DNA from: Syntrophobacteraceae bacterium
GTDB taxonomy: Bacteria > Desulfobacterota > Syntrophobacteria > Syntrophobacterales > Syntrophobacteraceae
Assembly (NCBI GenBank): GCA_003165235.1
Contig: PLSV01000099.1
Span: 1-44,447 of the forward strand
Direction of reading: 5' to 3'
DNA: 44,447 nt
Part shown: piece by piece, positions 34,394 through 42,658 of the stretch
Numbering within the stretch: the first letter of the stretch is position 1
How the letters are laid out: every line of letters starts with the position of its first letter
Made by a program: the position numbers and the translations under genes
The notes under the pieces: model-generated
Told to the model about the DNA's origin: nothing
Databases searched by the model: none
What the model saw: the letters and a program-made list of their open reading frames with translations, nothing else

Positions 34394-34768
34394 TTATAGA
34401 CGGTTAATCAACCGATCTATTCCGAGGGTCTTAAGCATTCTCTCACAATACCAATCAGAAAATAAATAACGCCATTTAGGCCTTATCTCCCTCGACAGCA
34501 TTCTTTTTTGGATTTTTTGAAATAAATCTGCGCTGTCGAAACCTGCCCATTCGCCAATGACAGGCCATAACAGGTGCCCTTGGTTGGCGCCCGCGACTGG
34601 AGCGATACATTCGACGAGCATTCTTCGCGTTATATTGCGGTCCCATCCCGCGTCCTTAAGCAGGCCGGCGGCATAATCAAAATCTTCGTCCTGGGGTTCA
34701 TTATCCAGGAAAAACAGCTCAGCAAGCGTCCTCCATATTTTTTGCTGCTCATTTTCCTGTGCCTGCAT
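34394..34768 (-). CDS. DUF7079-like small protein
   Basis: A 124-residue cytoplasmic protein. It resembles the DUF7079 type: IWRTLAELFFLDNEPQDEDF, then LLKDAGWDRNITRRMLVECIAPV and VIGEWAGFDSADLFQKI. The shared pattern is W..L..LFLD at the start and APV......GEWAGF in the middle. Some members sit beside polymorphic toxin loci and are suspected immunity proteins; no toxin is next to it here, so that role is only a possibility. I set the start at ATG 34768 after AAAGG; the frame opens 14 codons earlier. Function is not known. Confidence 0.7.
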   Translation of the reverse strand: MQAQENEQQKIWRTLAELFFLDNEPQDEDFDYAAGLLKDAGWDRNITRRMLVECIAPVAGANQGHLLWPVIGEWAGFDSADLFQKIQKRMLSREIRPKWRYLFSDWYCERMLKTLGIDRLINRL

Positions 34769-34989
34769 TCTTGAACCTTTATCCCGGTTTGGTGCGACTG
34801 AGAGAAGCAAATTCGAACTCGGACTGTTTGAAGCCTTTTACTAATCATAGAGCAATAATTCCGAATTGATATGAAAAATTCTCATCTTGGCAAGCTGGGA
34901 TGACGTCTTGGCGAATTCAGGTCTAAGATTGTGCGCTGAGCCCGTTTCTGATTATCTTATGCATAAGCTCGGGCGCCCGTTTTTTTGAC

Positions 34990-35142
34990 ATGGTCCTCAG
35001 CGTCAACGTGACTCAGAAGCTTTTCGATATGAAGGTCATTCTGGACGACGTGACGTGGTTTACAGGGGTGGAATCGAGGAATTCGGGGCAAGCGAGTCGG
35101 TCCACAAACGATATCTCGCAGCTTGAAAAGGAGCACACATGA
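34990..35142 (+). CDS. Possible small protein (50 aa) overlapping the alcohol dehydrogenase start
   Basis: ATG at 34990 opens 50 codons (MVLSVNVTQKLFDMKVILDD ...) ending in ..SQLEKEHT. Its TGA overlaps the dehydrogenase ATG by four bases (ATGA), an arrangement often selected for translational coupling. No ribosome binding site is clear and no family is recognised, so it may be a leader peptide, a gene remnant or chance. Confidence 0.25.
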   Translation: MVLSVNVTQKLFDMKVILDDVTWFTGVESRNSGQASRSTNDISQLEKEHT

Positions 35143-36296
35143 ACCATGCCACGTTTTTTCAAACCACAGGGCGCATTGTGATGGGGCCGGGAGCCATTCG
35201 GGGGCTCGCAGCGGAGATCAAGAGGCTGAAGGGCGCCAAGGTCCTCATCGTGACCGACCCTGGACTTGTCAGCACTGGAATCGTTGGCCGGGTGGAAGGC
35301 CTCCTTGCGGAGGCGGGGATTCCTTTCGGCGTTTTCGACAAGGTGGAGCCGGACCCCCGCTTTGAAATCGCTGCCGACGCCCTGGCGCTCATTCAGGCCG
35401 AGAAAGCCGACCTCGTCATCGGCATCGGAGGCGGCTCGTCCATCGACATAGCCAAGGTTGCGGCGATACTGGCGACCAACACGGACCCCATTACCGCTTA
35501 TTTCGGCATCGATCTGGTTCCCAACCCGGGGCTCAAAACAATCCTAATCCCCACAACGGCTGGAACGGGCAGCGAGGTGACCCCCATCGCCATCCTTTCC
35601 GACCACCACGACAAGCTCAAGAAGGGCATCGTTAGCCCATACCTTTTCCCGGCCTGCGCCCTGCTCGACCCGGAACTCACCCTCGGACTCCCGCCCGCCG
35701 TAACCGCCGCAACGGGCATGGACGCCCTCATCCACGCCATCGAAGCCTACACGTCCAAGAACGCAACCTCCATCACGGACATGCTGGCGGTCAAAGCAAT
35801 GGAACTGATCTTTGACAACCTGCGCATCGCATGCGCCAACGGCGGGAACCTCGAAGCGCGCACTAAGATGATCGAAGGGAGCCTCCTCGCCGGCATGGCT
35901 TTCGCCAACGCCGGGGTGACAGCCGTCCACGCCTTTGCCTACCCCATCGGGGCTGAGTTCCACATACCCCACGGGGTGGCCAACACCATCATGCTTCTCC
36001 CGGTCATGGAATTCAACCTGCTGGGGAACCTTCGGAAGTTCGCCGACATCGCCAACATCTTCGGCCAGAACACCGAGGGTCTGTCGGAACGGCAGGCCGC
36101 CCGGCTTTCCGTCGAGGCGGTTCGCGAACTTGCAGAAGACCTGGGTGTCCCCTCCAGCCTGAGTGCATACGGTGTGAAGGAAGAGGACATCCCCGGCTTG
36201 GCCGAAGCGGTCATGAAGGTGACTCGCATTCTCGCCAACAATCCCAGAGACCTCGGCATCAAAGATGCCGAGATGATCTATCGCAAAGTGCTCTAA
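35139..36296 (+). CDS. Iron-containing alcohol dehydrogenase (group III)
   Basis: NAD(P)-dependent, metal-activated alcohol/aldehyde oxidoreductase of 385 residues. Family motifs are GAIRGLAAEIKRLKGAKVLIVTD (given in part), the nucleotide-binding GIGGGSSIDIAKVAA, IPTTAGTGSEVTPIA, the metal-binding Asp and His of TGMDALIHAIEAYTS, and the two further His of VHAFAYPIGAEFHIPHGVAN (in pieces). All four metal ligands are present. AAAAGGAG lies before the ATG. Substrate range in the family is broad (ethanol, butanol, 1,3-propanediol, lactaldehyde, 4-hydroxybutyrate). Monocistronic apart from the small overlapping frame upstream. Codon use is GC-richer than its flanks. Confidence 0.94.
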   Translation: MNHATFFQTTGRIVMGPGAIRGLAAEIKRLKGAKVLIVTDPGLVSTGIVGRVEGLLAEAGIPFGVFDKVEPDPRFEIAADALALIQAEKADLVIGIGGGSSIDIAKVAAILATNTDPITAYFGIDLVPNPGLKTILIPTTAGTGSEVTPIAILSDHHDKLKKGIVSPYLFPACALLDPELTLGLPPAVTAATGMDALIHAIEAYTSKNATSITDMLAVKAMELIFDNLRIACANGGNLEARTKMIEGSLLAGMAFANAGVTAVHAFAYPIGAEFHIPHGVANTIMLLPVMEFNLLGNLRKFADIANIFGQNTEGLSERQAARLSVEAVRELAEDLGVPSSLSAYGVKEEDIPGLAEAVMKVTRILANNPRDLGIKDAEMIYRKVL

Positions 36297-36391
36297 CAGA
36301 GGATTCCTCAAGTATTGTCTATCCGAACGAAATACTAAGGAATCAATGAAAGATACAGTTTTTTCGCGCCCGCCGTGGGCGCCTTCCCTGT

Positions 36392-36538
36392 ATGAAAATG
36401 GCGGGGGGAGAAACAGTTGAGCAGGTCGTTGAAGCCCACCCCGGACTGACGGAAGAGGCGGTCAAAGCAGCTCTGGCATTTGCCGCCGAAGCCTTACGGG
36501 CAGATGTGACCTATCCTGCAAGCAGTATAAGCTCATAA
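36392..36538 (+). pseudogene. DUF433 antitoxin remnant (C-terminal half)
   Basis: The 48 codons read MAGGETVEQVVEAHPGLTEE and then VKAALAFAAEALRADV, matching the second half of DUF433 proteins, which pair with DUF5615 PIN-like toxins. The first half (the PVIRGTR-type region) is missing and no ribosome site is present, so this is a 5'-deleted relic. A DUF5615-like relic follows immediately. Confidence 0.6.
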
Positions 36539-36670
36539 ATTTTCTCGCCGGTGAAGGCGTTGATTTCCCTGTGGTGCAAAGGCCGCGGAGTGATGAGCAT
36601 GCAGCTTTATGTTGCAGAAATGGACCCCGGCGTTTCCGAGCGAAAAACGGGGGTGGGTGTTAGTTGTTAG
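36535..36670 (+). pseudogene. DUF5615 (PIN-like toxin) remnant
   Basis: Immediately after the DUF433 relic, the frame from 36535 reads NFLAGEGVDFPVVQRPRSDEH, but its first codon is ATA where ATG is expected. After a one-base frameshift near 36599 the other frame gives LYVAEMDPGVSE. Both pieces match the N-terminal part of DUF5615 toxins (MKFLADEGVD...VLYVAExxPGxxD). The rest of the gene is gone, and the sequence runs into the inverted repeat at 36672-36729. Confidence 0.6.
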
Positions 36671-36671
36671 G

Positions 36672-36729
36672 GGTCGGGCCGTGAGAACTGGCTAACCAGT
36701 AAAAATCGAGCTGTTAGCATGGCCCGACC
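36672..36729. repeat. Long imperfect inverted repeat (58 bp)
   Basis: GGTCGGGCC at 36672-36680 and GGCCCGACC at 36721-36729 form the outer stem. An inner GCTAAC-C-AG (36691-36699) pairs with CT-GTTAGC (36711-36718) with one bulge. It sits directly at the end of the minus-strand zinc-ribbon gene and after the toxin remnant. It may be a bidirectional transcript end or a small mobile palindrome. Confidence 0.5.
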
Positions 36730-36737
36730 TGTGCCTT

Positions 36738-37184
36738 TCACGACAATTCGCGACCCCTTTCCGATGTAAGCACTGCGAGTCTCACTGGAACTTCGGACGC
36801 GCCGCCATTGGAAGCTCCCGGCCTGGATGCAGGCTTAACTGCTTGTCCATCCTGAAACGTCGGAAAGGTCGGCATTTTCCAGGCGCTGCTTCCTTGCAGC
36901 TTGCCGACGACGGCTGCAACTCTCTCATTTTCTATGATGCTTCCTGTTAGGTGTATCAGAGGTATAACAGCCTCTTCGTTGCATCCGGGACATCGAAGCG
37001 TATTGAAGATAGTGTCGCATTGATAACATACATACATTCCTCGTATAGGTCCGAAGATCATGGGTGGGTCGGGTTTTCCTTCTCGATATTTATTGCTCAA
37101 AGATATAAAACGCGATAAGACAAGAAGAAAAATAGCGCTGATAAAAATCACCCAACCATGATTCGAGATGAATTCGTTTACCAT
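36738..37184 (-). CDS. Membrane protein with a CxxC zinc-ribbon, function unknown
   Basis: The 148-residue protein has one N-terminal membrane helix (about 10-28, WVIFISAIFLLVLSRFI). A cytoplasmic or periplasmic zinc-ribbon-like pair follows, CYQC (about 53-56) and CPGC (65-68). The region after it is predicted to be a short beta domain (EEAVIPLIHLTGSIIENERV), and the last 45 residues are Gly/Ser/Pro-rich and disordered. The ribosome site is excellent (AAGGAGG before the ATG). No family recognised. The C-terminal tail after SWKMPTF looks unconserved. Confidence 0.7.
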   Translation of the reverse strand: MVNEFISNHGWVIFISAIFLLVLSRFISLSNKYREGKPDPPMIFGPIRGMYVCYQCDTIFNTLRCPGCNEEAVIPLIHLTGSIIENERVAAVVGKLQGSSAWKMPTFPTFQDGQAVKPASRPGASNGGASEVPVRLAVLTSERGRELS

Positions 37185-37772
37185 TTATATACCCTCCTTT
37201 TGGAGATTTAATCGATACTCAGCATGCCGACGACGGAAACAACCATAATGATATATCTGACAAGCCTATTCTCTCAGATCATTCCTCACGGCTCTATTCA
37301 GACTCACCCGTCGTCAACTTCCCAGCCGACGATTTTGGTAAATTTTCTGACCGCCGATAATATAATAATCATCCAATTTGGCGCGCTCTACTCCAACCCT
37401 CGTTTTTTATGGCGATGCAAAATTTGCAAGCAAGCTGACTTGTTTCAAATTAACGATAGAGTAGTGAGAAATTGTATTCTCAGTCTTACCGCCCCAAAAT
37501 TTGATGGCGGATTTCCCCCCATTCCGGCGCGCCTGATGGCTGCCAAGTCCTGGATACTATGCCCCTCCTGACTGAAGTTTGACTTCACAACGCGATGCTC
37601 ACCTTTCAATGTCCATTTCATTTGTGATTCTTTTGAGTCTCTCGGAATCGCACATTGGTCAGCGCCAACCTAAAATCCTCAGTTCATTCTCTATTGTGGC
37701 GCATTCACCGGACCAAACATCTTTTTCGGAAAGGCGCAACTGAAACTATTCGGGTAAAAGGAAGTCCGCAAA
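37185..37772. other. Intergenic region, AT-rich, no gene recognised
   Basis: About 590 bases. The plus-strand frame 37224-37571 has neither ribosome site nor recognisable content. The last 60 bases may already belong to the degraded ISL3 transposase (KAQLKLFG in frame from 37731). Confidence 0.35.
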
Positions 37773-38034
37773 GAGGGCGAGCAATTCCTTGCCGCGTGGC
37801 GCTGAGACGCCATGAACTCTGGAATCAAGGCGTTCAAAGGGGTCGGCAAGATTCTCGGGGCCTACCGCACTGGACTTCTCAGCTACTTCAAGCACCGCAT
37901 CACCACCCGCACAGTGGAGGGCCTCATAAACAAAATCAAGACCCTCAAACGGTGGGCTTGGGTTTCGGGATCTGGCGTATTTCAAACTCCATCTCCACCA
38001 TCTCCATGCCCGGAGGTGGTCGTTACCCGAATGA
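37773..38034 (+). pseudogene. ISL3-family transposase, 3' end remnant
   Basis: Reading frame 37773 gives EGEQFLAAWR, a TGA stop, then MNSGIKAFKGVGKIL, LLSYFKHRITTRTVEGLINK and IKTLKR. After a frameshift near 37952 another frame continues GLGFRDLAYFKLHLHHLH ... LPE and stops at 38034. This is the C-terminal end of ISL3 transposases (typical VEGLNNKIKxxKRxAYGFRDxxYFKLRL). A stop, a frameshift and loss of the whole N-terminal part make it a relic. The minus-strand glycosyltransferase gene runs 50 bases into it. Confidence 0.7.
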
Positions 38035-38905
38035 ACCGCTCCTTTCTGATCAATGATAGCTGCTGTGCAACCAGGCCAAATGTAAATATCACACTACCGT
38101 TAATCATTAAGAGTAGCGCAGCAACGCTTAAACCTCTCCCCAGTAAGATAAAGGGAATACTCCAAACCAGGCCGAGCATGAATGTGACCAGTGCAATAGG
38201 GGCTAGCAACCTTATCGGGTTAAATAACATTAGCATGTTAAACATCTCAATTACAGTATTCGCCGCAGTTAGTGTATTTATAGTGCTGTGTCCGCCTATA
38301 CGCTTATTGACTGTTATTGGCCGTTCAATGACTAGATTTCTTTCATAAACAAATATTAATGTAATTGTATCGCTAAATGCCATTGAATCGGGACACAATG
38401 CACTATAGCTTTTAGCTAACTCTGTACGATATAGTTTCATACCAGAATTAAGATCATATATTTCATTAGGAACTAACACACGTGCAATAGCACGGATGAT
38501 TGATTTTCCAAGACCTATGTATAAGTTTGAAGAGCGTTGATTTACACGGCTACCAATAATCATGTCCGCATTGTGCTGTACAAGTTCTTTCTGCATATGA
38601 TCTATATCATCGAGCTGATGTTGACCGTCAGCGTCCAATGTCACCAAGTATGGACTCTCAACAGCCAAGATTCCAGTTTTTAATGCCGCTCCATAACCAC
38701 GATTCAGTTTATGATGAATAATTTTTATGGACGGATCACCTTCATATTGCCGGAGTACATCTCCAGTCCTATCAGTCGAGCCGTCATTGATGATGATGAG
38801 TTTCCAACTTCTTTCCCGACAATAATTCAAGACACGCGGGAGCACGGAAACAAGTGCTATTTCCTCGTTGTAGGCTGGAATAACAACTGTTAAAGATGGA
38901 CTCAT
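37982..38905 (-). CDS. Family 2 glycosyltransferase (DPM1-like) with two C-terminal membrane helices
   Basis: Polyprenyl-phosphate sugar transferase type, 307 residues. The GT-A domain (1-215) shows TVVIPAYNEE, IINDGSTDRTGD, GYGAALKTGI, the DxD-like TLDADGQHQ and IGSRVNQRSS. Two membrane helices (about 232-256 and 262-286) follow, as in polymer-decorating enzymes. The ribosome site AAAGGGGA precedes the ATG. The gene is markedly AT-richer than its neighbours (many ata, tta, aat codons), suggesting acquisition. Its last 13-17 residues (RVTTTSGHGDGGDGV) are read from the complementary strand of the ISL3 transposase remnant, so the original end was replaced. The catalytic domain is untouched, so it may be functional. 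Confidence 0.88.
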   Translation of the reverse strand: MSPSLTVVIPAYNEEIALVSVLPRVLNYCRERSWKLIIINDGSTDRTGDVLRQYEGDPSIKIIHHKLNRGYGAALKTGILAVESPYLVTLDADGQHQLDDIDHMQKELVQHNADMIIGSRVNQRSSNLYIGLGKSIIRAIARVLVPNEIYDLNSGMKLYRTELAKSYSALCPDSMAFSDTITLIFVYERNLVIERPITVNKRIGGHSTINTLTAANTVIEMFNMLMLFNPIRLLAPIALVTFMLGLVWSIPFILLGRGLSVAALLLMINGSVIFTFGLVAQQLSLIRKERFIRVTTTSGHGDGGDGV

Positions 38906-38991
38906 AATAATCCCCTTTCGTACACCAGGCGACAGATTCTAACTCCTCTTTGTCCATGCAACAGTGAAGTAGCGATTCGTAAAACCATACC

Positions 38992-39279
38992 TCAATGTTG
39001 ACCAAAGTCGCTTTGTAATAGCCTTCGGATGACCGGGATAATAGGGCCCCAGATCCTGGGGCATATCCTGCACCGAGATTCCTCTCGCCTTAAAGTCTTC
39101 ATCAGTGGGTAAGGTTGCACCTGCCTTAGATAGGCGATCTCCGTAAATCCTTGAACTTTTACCATATTTCGGAAAGAACGCTCAGTGAAATCGTGAATGT
39201 GATTTTGCACATTCTTTTTGCTCCACGCGGAAATCGCTCTCCCGGATACTCTCCTATATGTGCTCCAAAGGGAATCCAT
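38992..39279 (-). pseudogene. Probable SAM-dependent methyltransferase, C-terminal remnant
   Basis: The frame from ATG 39279 gives 95 codons without a ribosome site. The segment NVQNHIHDFTERSFRNMVKV followed by QGFTEIAYLR resembles the 'HxxxFTxRSLRxLLExxGF' end of class I methyltransferases found in polysaccharide clusters. The SAM-binding half is not found upstream on any frame. Assignment is tentative. Confidence 0.35.
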
Positions 39280-39635
39280 TGCGCACTCCTGACGGGATAC
39301 CGCCACGTACGCACAGGTGCACCCGCGCACGGTCTGACAGGGCGCATCGGGGCGCATTCCGCGAGGCGCCCGCGGCGTCGAGGAGCACCGGTTGTTCCAA
39401 AAGGCCCTTTGTCTTGCAACATCAGTCGCAGGCGCACTCCCACGGAAGCAAGTTCTTCACCGCAGTTGCTCACCGTTTTCGGGAGTTTTTTTAAAGCCAT
39501 CACGGGCTTCGGCGTTGCTCTTGGGATGACCTTGAAAGGAATTGACGTTCTTGACCAATGGTGATGAAATCGTGTAAGGGGAATCTATACGGCTGCAAAT
39601 CGGAGAGCTGAATACAGATTGAAAAGGTTTTAAGT
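39280..39635. other. Intergenic region, no gene recognised
   Basis: 356 bases between the possible methyltransferase tail and the large membrane protein gene. The GC-rich part at about 39310-39400 has long open frames by composition only. Confidence 0.3.
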
Positions 39636-41783
39636 ATGGCGCCCAACCAGTGCGTTCTAATATCCTTTTCCAGGCCCCACAGGATCCTGGCGCTTACCCT
39701 TGTCGCCCTCTTCCTTCTGCTGGTTGGACTTGGCGTCCACCAGTATTCGCTGCCTCTGTTGAGCTTCGATGAAGACAAAGGTAGTGGGACCTTGCTTGGT
39801 ATTCCTCAAGCAATCAGATCGGATGACTACGCTTCTGAGATTCCACTGATGTTGTCCCAGGTTTCACATAAACCGCCTTTCCCCGTGATTAACAAAAATA
39901 TCGGCTATGGCGCCAATCAACTGGCCCCTTTCAAGCTCCCGGTTCTGCATGTTCTTGCCGTTTTTAAGCCGACTACCTGGGGATTTTTCCTTGGCGCCAA
40001 TGCCGGACTTGCATGGATGTGGTGGTCTATGGTGCTGGGTTTTTTCTACGTATTCTTCCTGCTGTTTATGCTTATATCGCGAAACCGTTTCTTCCTTTCC
40101 ATGATGGGCAGTCTTTTGTTGCTTTTTTCTCCTCTTTTCCAGTTTTGGAGCATGCGCGGGTCCGAAATCCCGATCTTCATGGCGCTGGTAGTTCTATCGT
40201 CTGCATACCTGACGTTCAGCGCCGACAAAAAGGTCATACTTGCAAACGGCGTACTTCTCGGTTGGTCTTGCGGCTGCTTCATGCTCAATTTCATCTACCC
40301 CCCCTACCAGGTCTCGCTGGCATACCTGCTTGTTTTCATGCTCGCCGGGTTTATCGCGGACCGGCATTCACAACTTGCGCTTCGACACGCCGGCCTGGTT
40401 CGATTGTCCAGTCTCGCCATATCCCTGGCGATCGCTATATTTGCCGTCACAGTCTTCTATCTTGATGCCCGGGAAGTCATCAATATCATGGCCCAGACCG
40501 TCTATCCCGGAACCCGCTCTTCGACTGGTGGAAATTTCGAGCCCTGGAAGCTGCTCAGCAATGATTTTCTTATCCACCTTTATGTGTTCTTCAAACATGG
40601 GGTTCATGCCCCCTCACTGGTCAACTGGGCGGATATGGACAACATTTGCGAATATGCCTCCTTCATCTTCCTGTTTCCTGTTTTGATCCCCGTTCTCATC
40701 GCCAGGTGCGTCATCGCCAGGAAAGCCGCCGATCCCTTATCCGTAATGATCGGCGGCTATATAATACTCATTCTGGTCTATATGTTTCTCGGATTTCCCG
40801 AATGGCTCAGCAAGTACAGCGGCTTCAGCAGAACGCCGTCTTATCGCGAACTTATGGGACTGGGCATCGCCAACACGGTGTTATTGGTCGCCATGCTCTC
40901 TAATACAATATATTTTGAGTTGTCCAAAAGAATCAGACTCGTTGTAATCACCGGATGGGGCATCCTGCTAATCTTATCGGCCGCGCATCTTTTCGCGAAA
41001 TGGCCGGTAGCCTCCCTGCCGTACCTGATCGCTGCATCCCTGGCTGTGGCCTCTGCATCCTATTTCCTGCTATGTGCCGGATACAGTAAAACGGCGCTCG
41101 CAGTGCTGGCCGCCTTGTCGGTTTTTGGCGCCGGGTGGTTTAACCCGCTTGTGAGAGGCGGATCGGAGAGCTTCATGGAAAGTCCTCTATCCCGTATGAT
41201 TCTGGATATCGACGCGCGCGAAGGAGGCGCCTCTCGTTGGGTGACGTTCTCACCCTATTTTTTAAGATCTAACATCTTTCGGATACTTGGCGTGAATGCC
41301 CTGGACGGGCTCTATCCGTATCCGCAGCTCAAGTTGTGGAACAAGCTGGATCCCCTGCAGGAGGCGGCTGAAGCCTACAATCGTTACGGATCCGCAGTTT
41401 TCGTTGCACACAGCGGCCCCCACGTTGCTTTTGCCATCTTCGCCCCTGACCTTTTCGCAGTGGAAATCGATCCTGGCTCGGATGTCCTCAGCTATCTCGG
41501 TGTCACCCACTGCCTGGTCATGGACCTAAAGACAGATATATTCGAACAAAGCCCGACTCTGCAGCGGCTGTTTTCATTTAAGAACAGTCATATTTACAAG
41601 GTAGTCGCCCCACCGCGGCAAGAACGCAGTAATTTTCAAATTCCCCCTAACTCGCAAATTGATCTTGATGCTGAGGCCTATAACGGCCGAGGCTTGGCCT
41701 ATGGCAAACTCGACAACCACAGGCAGGAGACCGAGGACCTCCAAAAGGCGGCAAGACTCGGCAGCGAAAATACAAAGAGGTGA
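39636..41783 (+). CDS. Large polytopic membrane protein (DUF7657-like) with C-terminal TPR-like tail
   Basis: A 715-residue protein with about 12 membrane helices. After the first helix (15-38) the segment AIRSDDYASEIPLMLSQ, then FPVINKNIGYG, GFFLGANAGLAWMWWSM and LLLLFSPLFQFWSMRG follow the pattern of DUF7657 proteins (RSDEW...Q, FSPxxQWW) found in surface-polysaccharide loci. A periplasmic region (about 500-660) follows, then a last 40 residues with one TPR-like unit (LDAEAYNGRGLAYGKLDNHR, then ED-LQKAARLG). AAAAGG lies eight bases before the ATG. The neighbouring glycosyltransferase suggests a role in sugar polymer modification; the TPR tail is unusual and may be a fusion. Function is inferred. 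Confidence 0.75.
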   Translation: MAPNQCVLISFSRPHRILALTLVALFLLLVGLGVHQYSLPLLSFDEDKGSGTLLGIPQAIRSDDYASEIPLMLSQVSHKPPFPVINKNIGYGANQLAPFKLPVLHVLAVFKPTTWGFFLGANAGLAWMWWSMVLGFFYVFFLLFMLISRNRFFLSMMGSLLLLFSPLFQFWSMRGSEIPIFMALVVLSSAYLTFSADKKVILANGVLLGWSCGCFMLNFIYPPYQVSLAYLLVFMLAGFIADRHSQLALRHAGLVRLSSLAISLAIAIFAVTVFYLDAREVINIMAQTVYPGTRSSTGGNFEPWKLLSNDFLIHLYVFFKHGVHAPSLVNWADMDNICEYASFIFLFPVLIPVLIARCVIARKAADPLSVMIGGYIILILVYMFLGFPEWLSKYSGFSRTPSYRELMGLGIANTVLLVAMLSNTIYFELSKRIRLVVITGWGILLILSAAHLFAKWPVASLPYLIAASLAVASASYFLLCAGYSKTALAVLAALSVFGAGWFNPLVRGGSESFMESPLSRMILDIDAREGGASRWVTFSPYFLRSNIFRILGVNALDGLYPYPQLKLWNKLDPLQEAAEAYNRYGSAVFVAHSGPHVAFAIFAPDLFAVEIDPGSDVLSYLGVTHCLVMDLKTDIFEQSPTLQRLFSFKNSHIYKVVAPPRQERSNFQIPPNSQIDLDAEAYNGRGLAYGKLDNHRQETEDLQKAARLGSENTKR

Positions 41784-41920
41784 CTTGGAGTCTTCGGCAA
41801 ACGCGCACCCGATAGTTGAAAATTATGGCAATTTTGGCGACTAAAACGATGGCCCATGCCGCACAAATCTCAGCATCTAAAGCCCAATTACGTGTTTCAG
41901 GACTTGAAAAGCTGGTATAA

Positions 41921-42658
41921 ATGATCATGGAGGATGGATCGCTGATTATGGGGGTCAACCGGGATAAGCCGCATTTGTGGAAGGCAGGCACTGCCGGTTC
42001 TGTTGACATGTACAATGAATGGTTCATTAATTTCGCGCCAGAGGCTTTCCGCAACACGCGAATTCGGACCACAAAAACTGTTGAGCAAACGCTTAAGGCC
42101 ACCGGAAACCTGACCGACATCAGGACCGCAATCCTTATGGAAGAGGGAAAACTGCCGCCGCGCATGTCAGAGCAGGAGCTTGAGAACCAGATCGAACAGA
42201 TTAGCCTGGTCATCGAAAAAATAGCTGATCCCGATATTTTTGTGTGGCTTAATGGAGAACAGAAACCAACCAGGTGAGAGATTTATCGCGCGGCAACGAT
42301 TATCGCTGACCGGCTTTGCGGTTCCGTGGCGAATCCGATCATACGCAACGGCCAGGAGAAACGGCAGCTTGCAGGCATTGCGGCATGGCTGAAAGCCAGG
42401 AGCTATCAGCAGCTTCCCCCTTGGCGACGCGACAAAGTTCAACGCCATGGGTCCGGGCACATTCGCCTTCCGTATGAATGTTACAATTGAACAGGAAAGC
42501 GCGGGAAAAACCGTCAACATTCCTATTGACGCCGTGGTCATGCCGAAAACAGCCGAATCCGGGGATTTCCCGTTGTTGATCGAAGCGAAATCGGCGGGCG
42601 ATTTCACCAATGTGAACAAGCGGCGCAAGGAAGATGAGAAAGGAATGGAGAAAGGAAT
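41921..42658 (+). pseudogene. XamI-family type II restriction endonuclease, disrupted
   Basis: The N-terminal part gives DKPHLWKAGTAGSVDMYNEWF, then NFAPEAFRNTRIRTTKTVEQ and NLTDIRTAIL, typical of XamI-like restriction enzymes. After an in-frame TGA at 42275-42277 the same frame continues AATIIADRLCGSVANPIIRN. A one-base change in the C5 run 42416-42420 moves the frame to LGDATKFNAMGPGTFAFRMN, VNIPIDAVVMPKTAESGDFP and the catalytic-looking LLIEAKSAGDFTNVNKRRKE. The gene is then cut at 42659 by an element with terminal inverted repeats. About 245 of roughly 300 codons remain. No methyltransferase gene is intact nearby; a 31-codon frame (41825-41920) ending just before the ATG could be its last piece. 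The start is 41921 or 41948. Confidence 0.72.

Noticed and set aside
34965-34987. CGGGCGCCCG followed by seven T, terminator-like
   Set aside because: The palindrome has no room for a loop (2 bases), so it cannot form a normal terminator hairpin; the T-run alone is not enough.
35544-36311. Long minus-strand frame opposite the iron alcohol dehydrogenase
   Set aside because: Antisense shadow of a GC-rich gene; the plus strand encodes a clear dehydrogenase.
37224-37571. Plus-strand frame of 115 codons next to the zinc-ribbon gene
   Set aside because: Composition-driven opening without start signal or family pattern.
41825-41920. 31-codon frame (MAILATKTMAHAAQ...) ending just before the XamI ATG
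   Set aside because: Could be the tail of a cognate methyltransferase, but it is too short and not recognisable, so it is mentioned only with the XamI entry.
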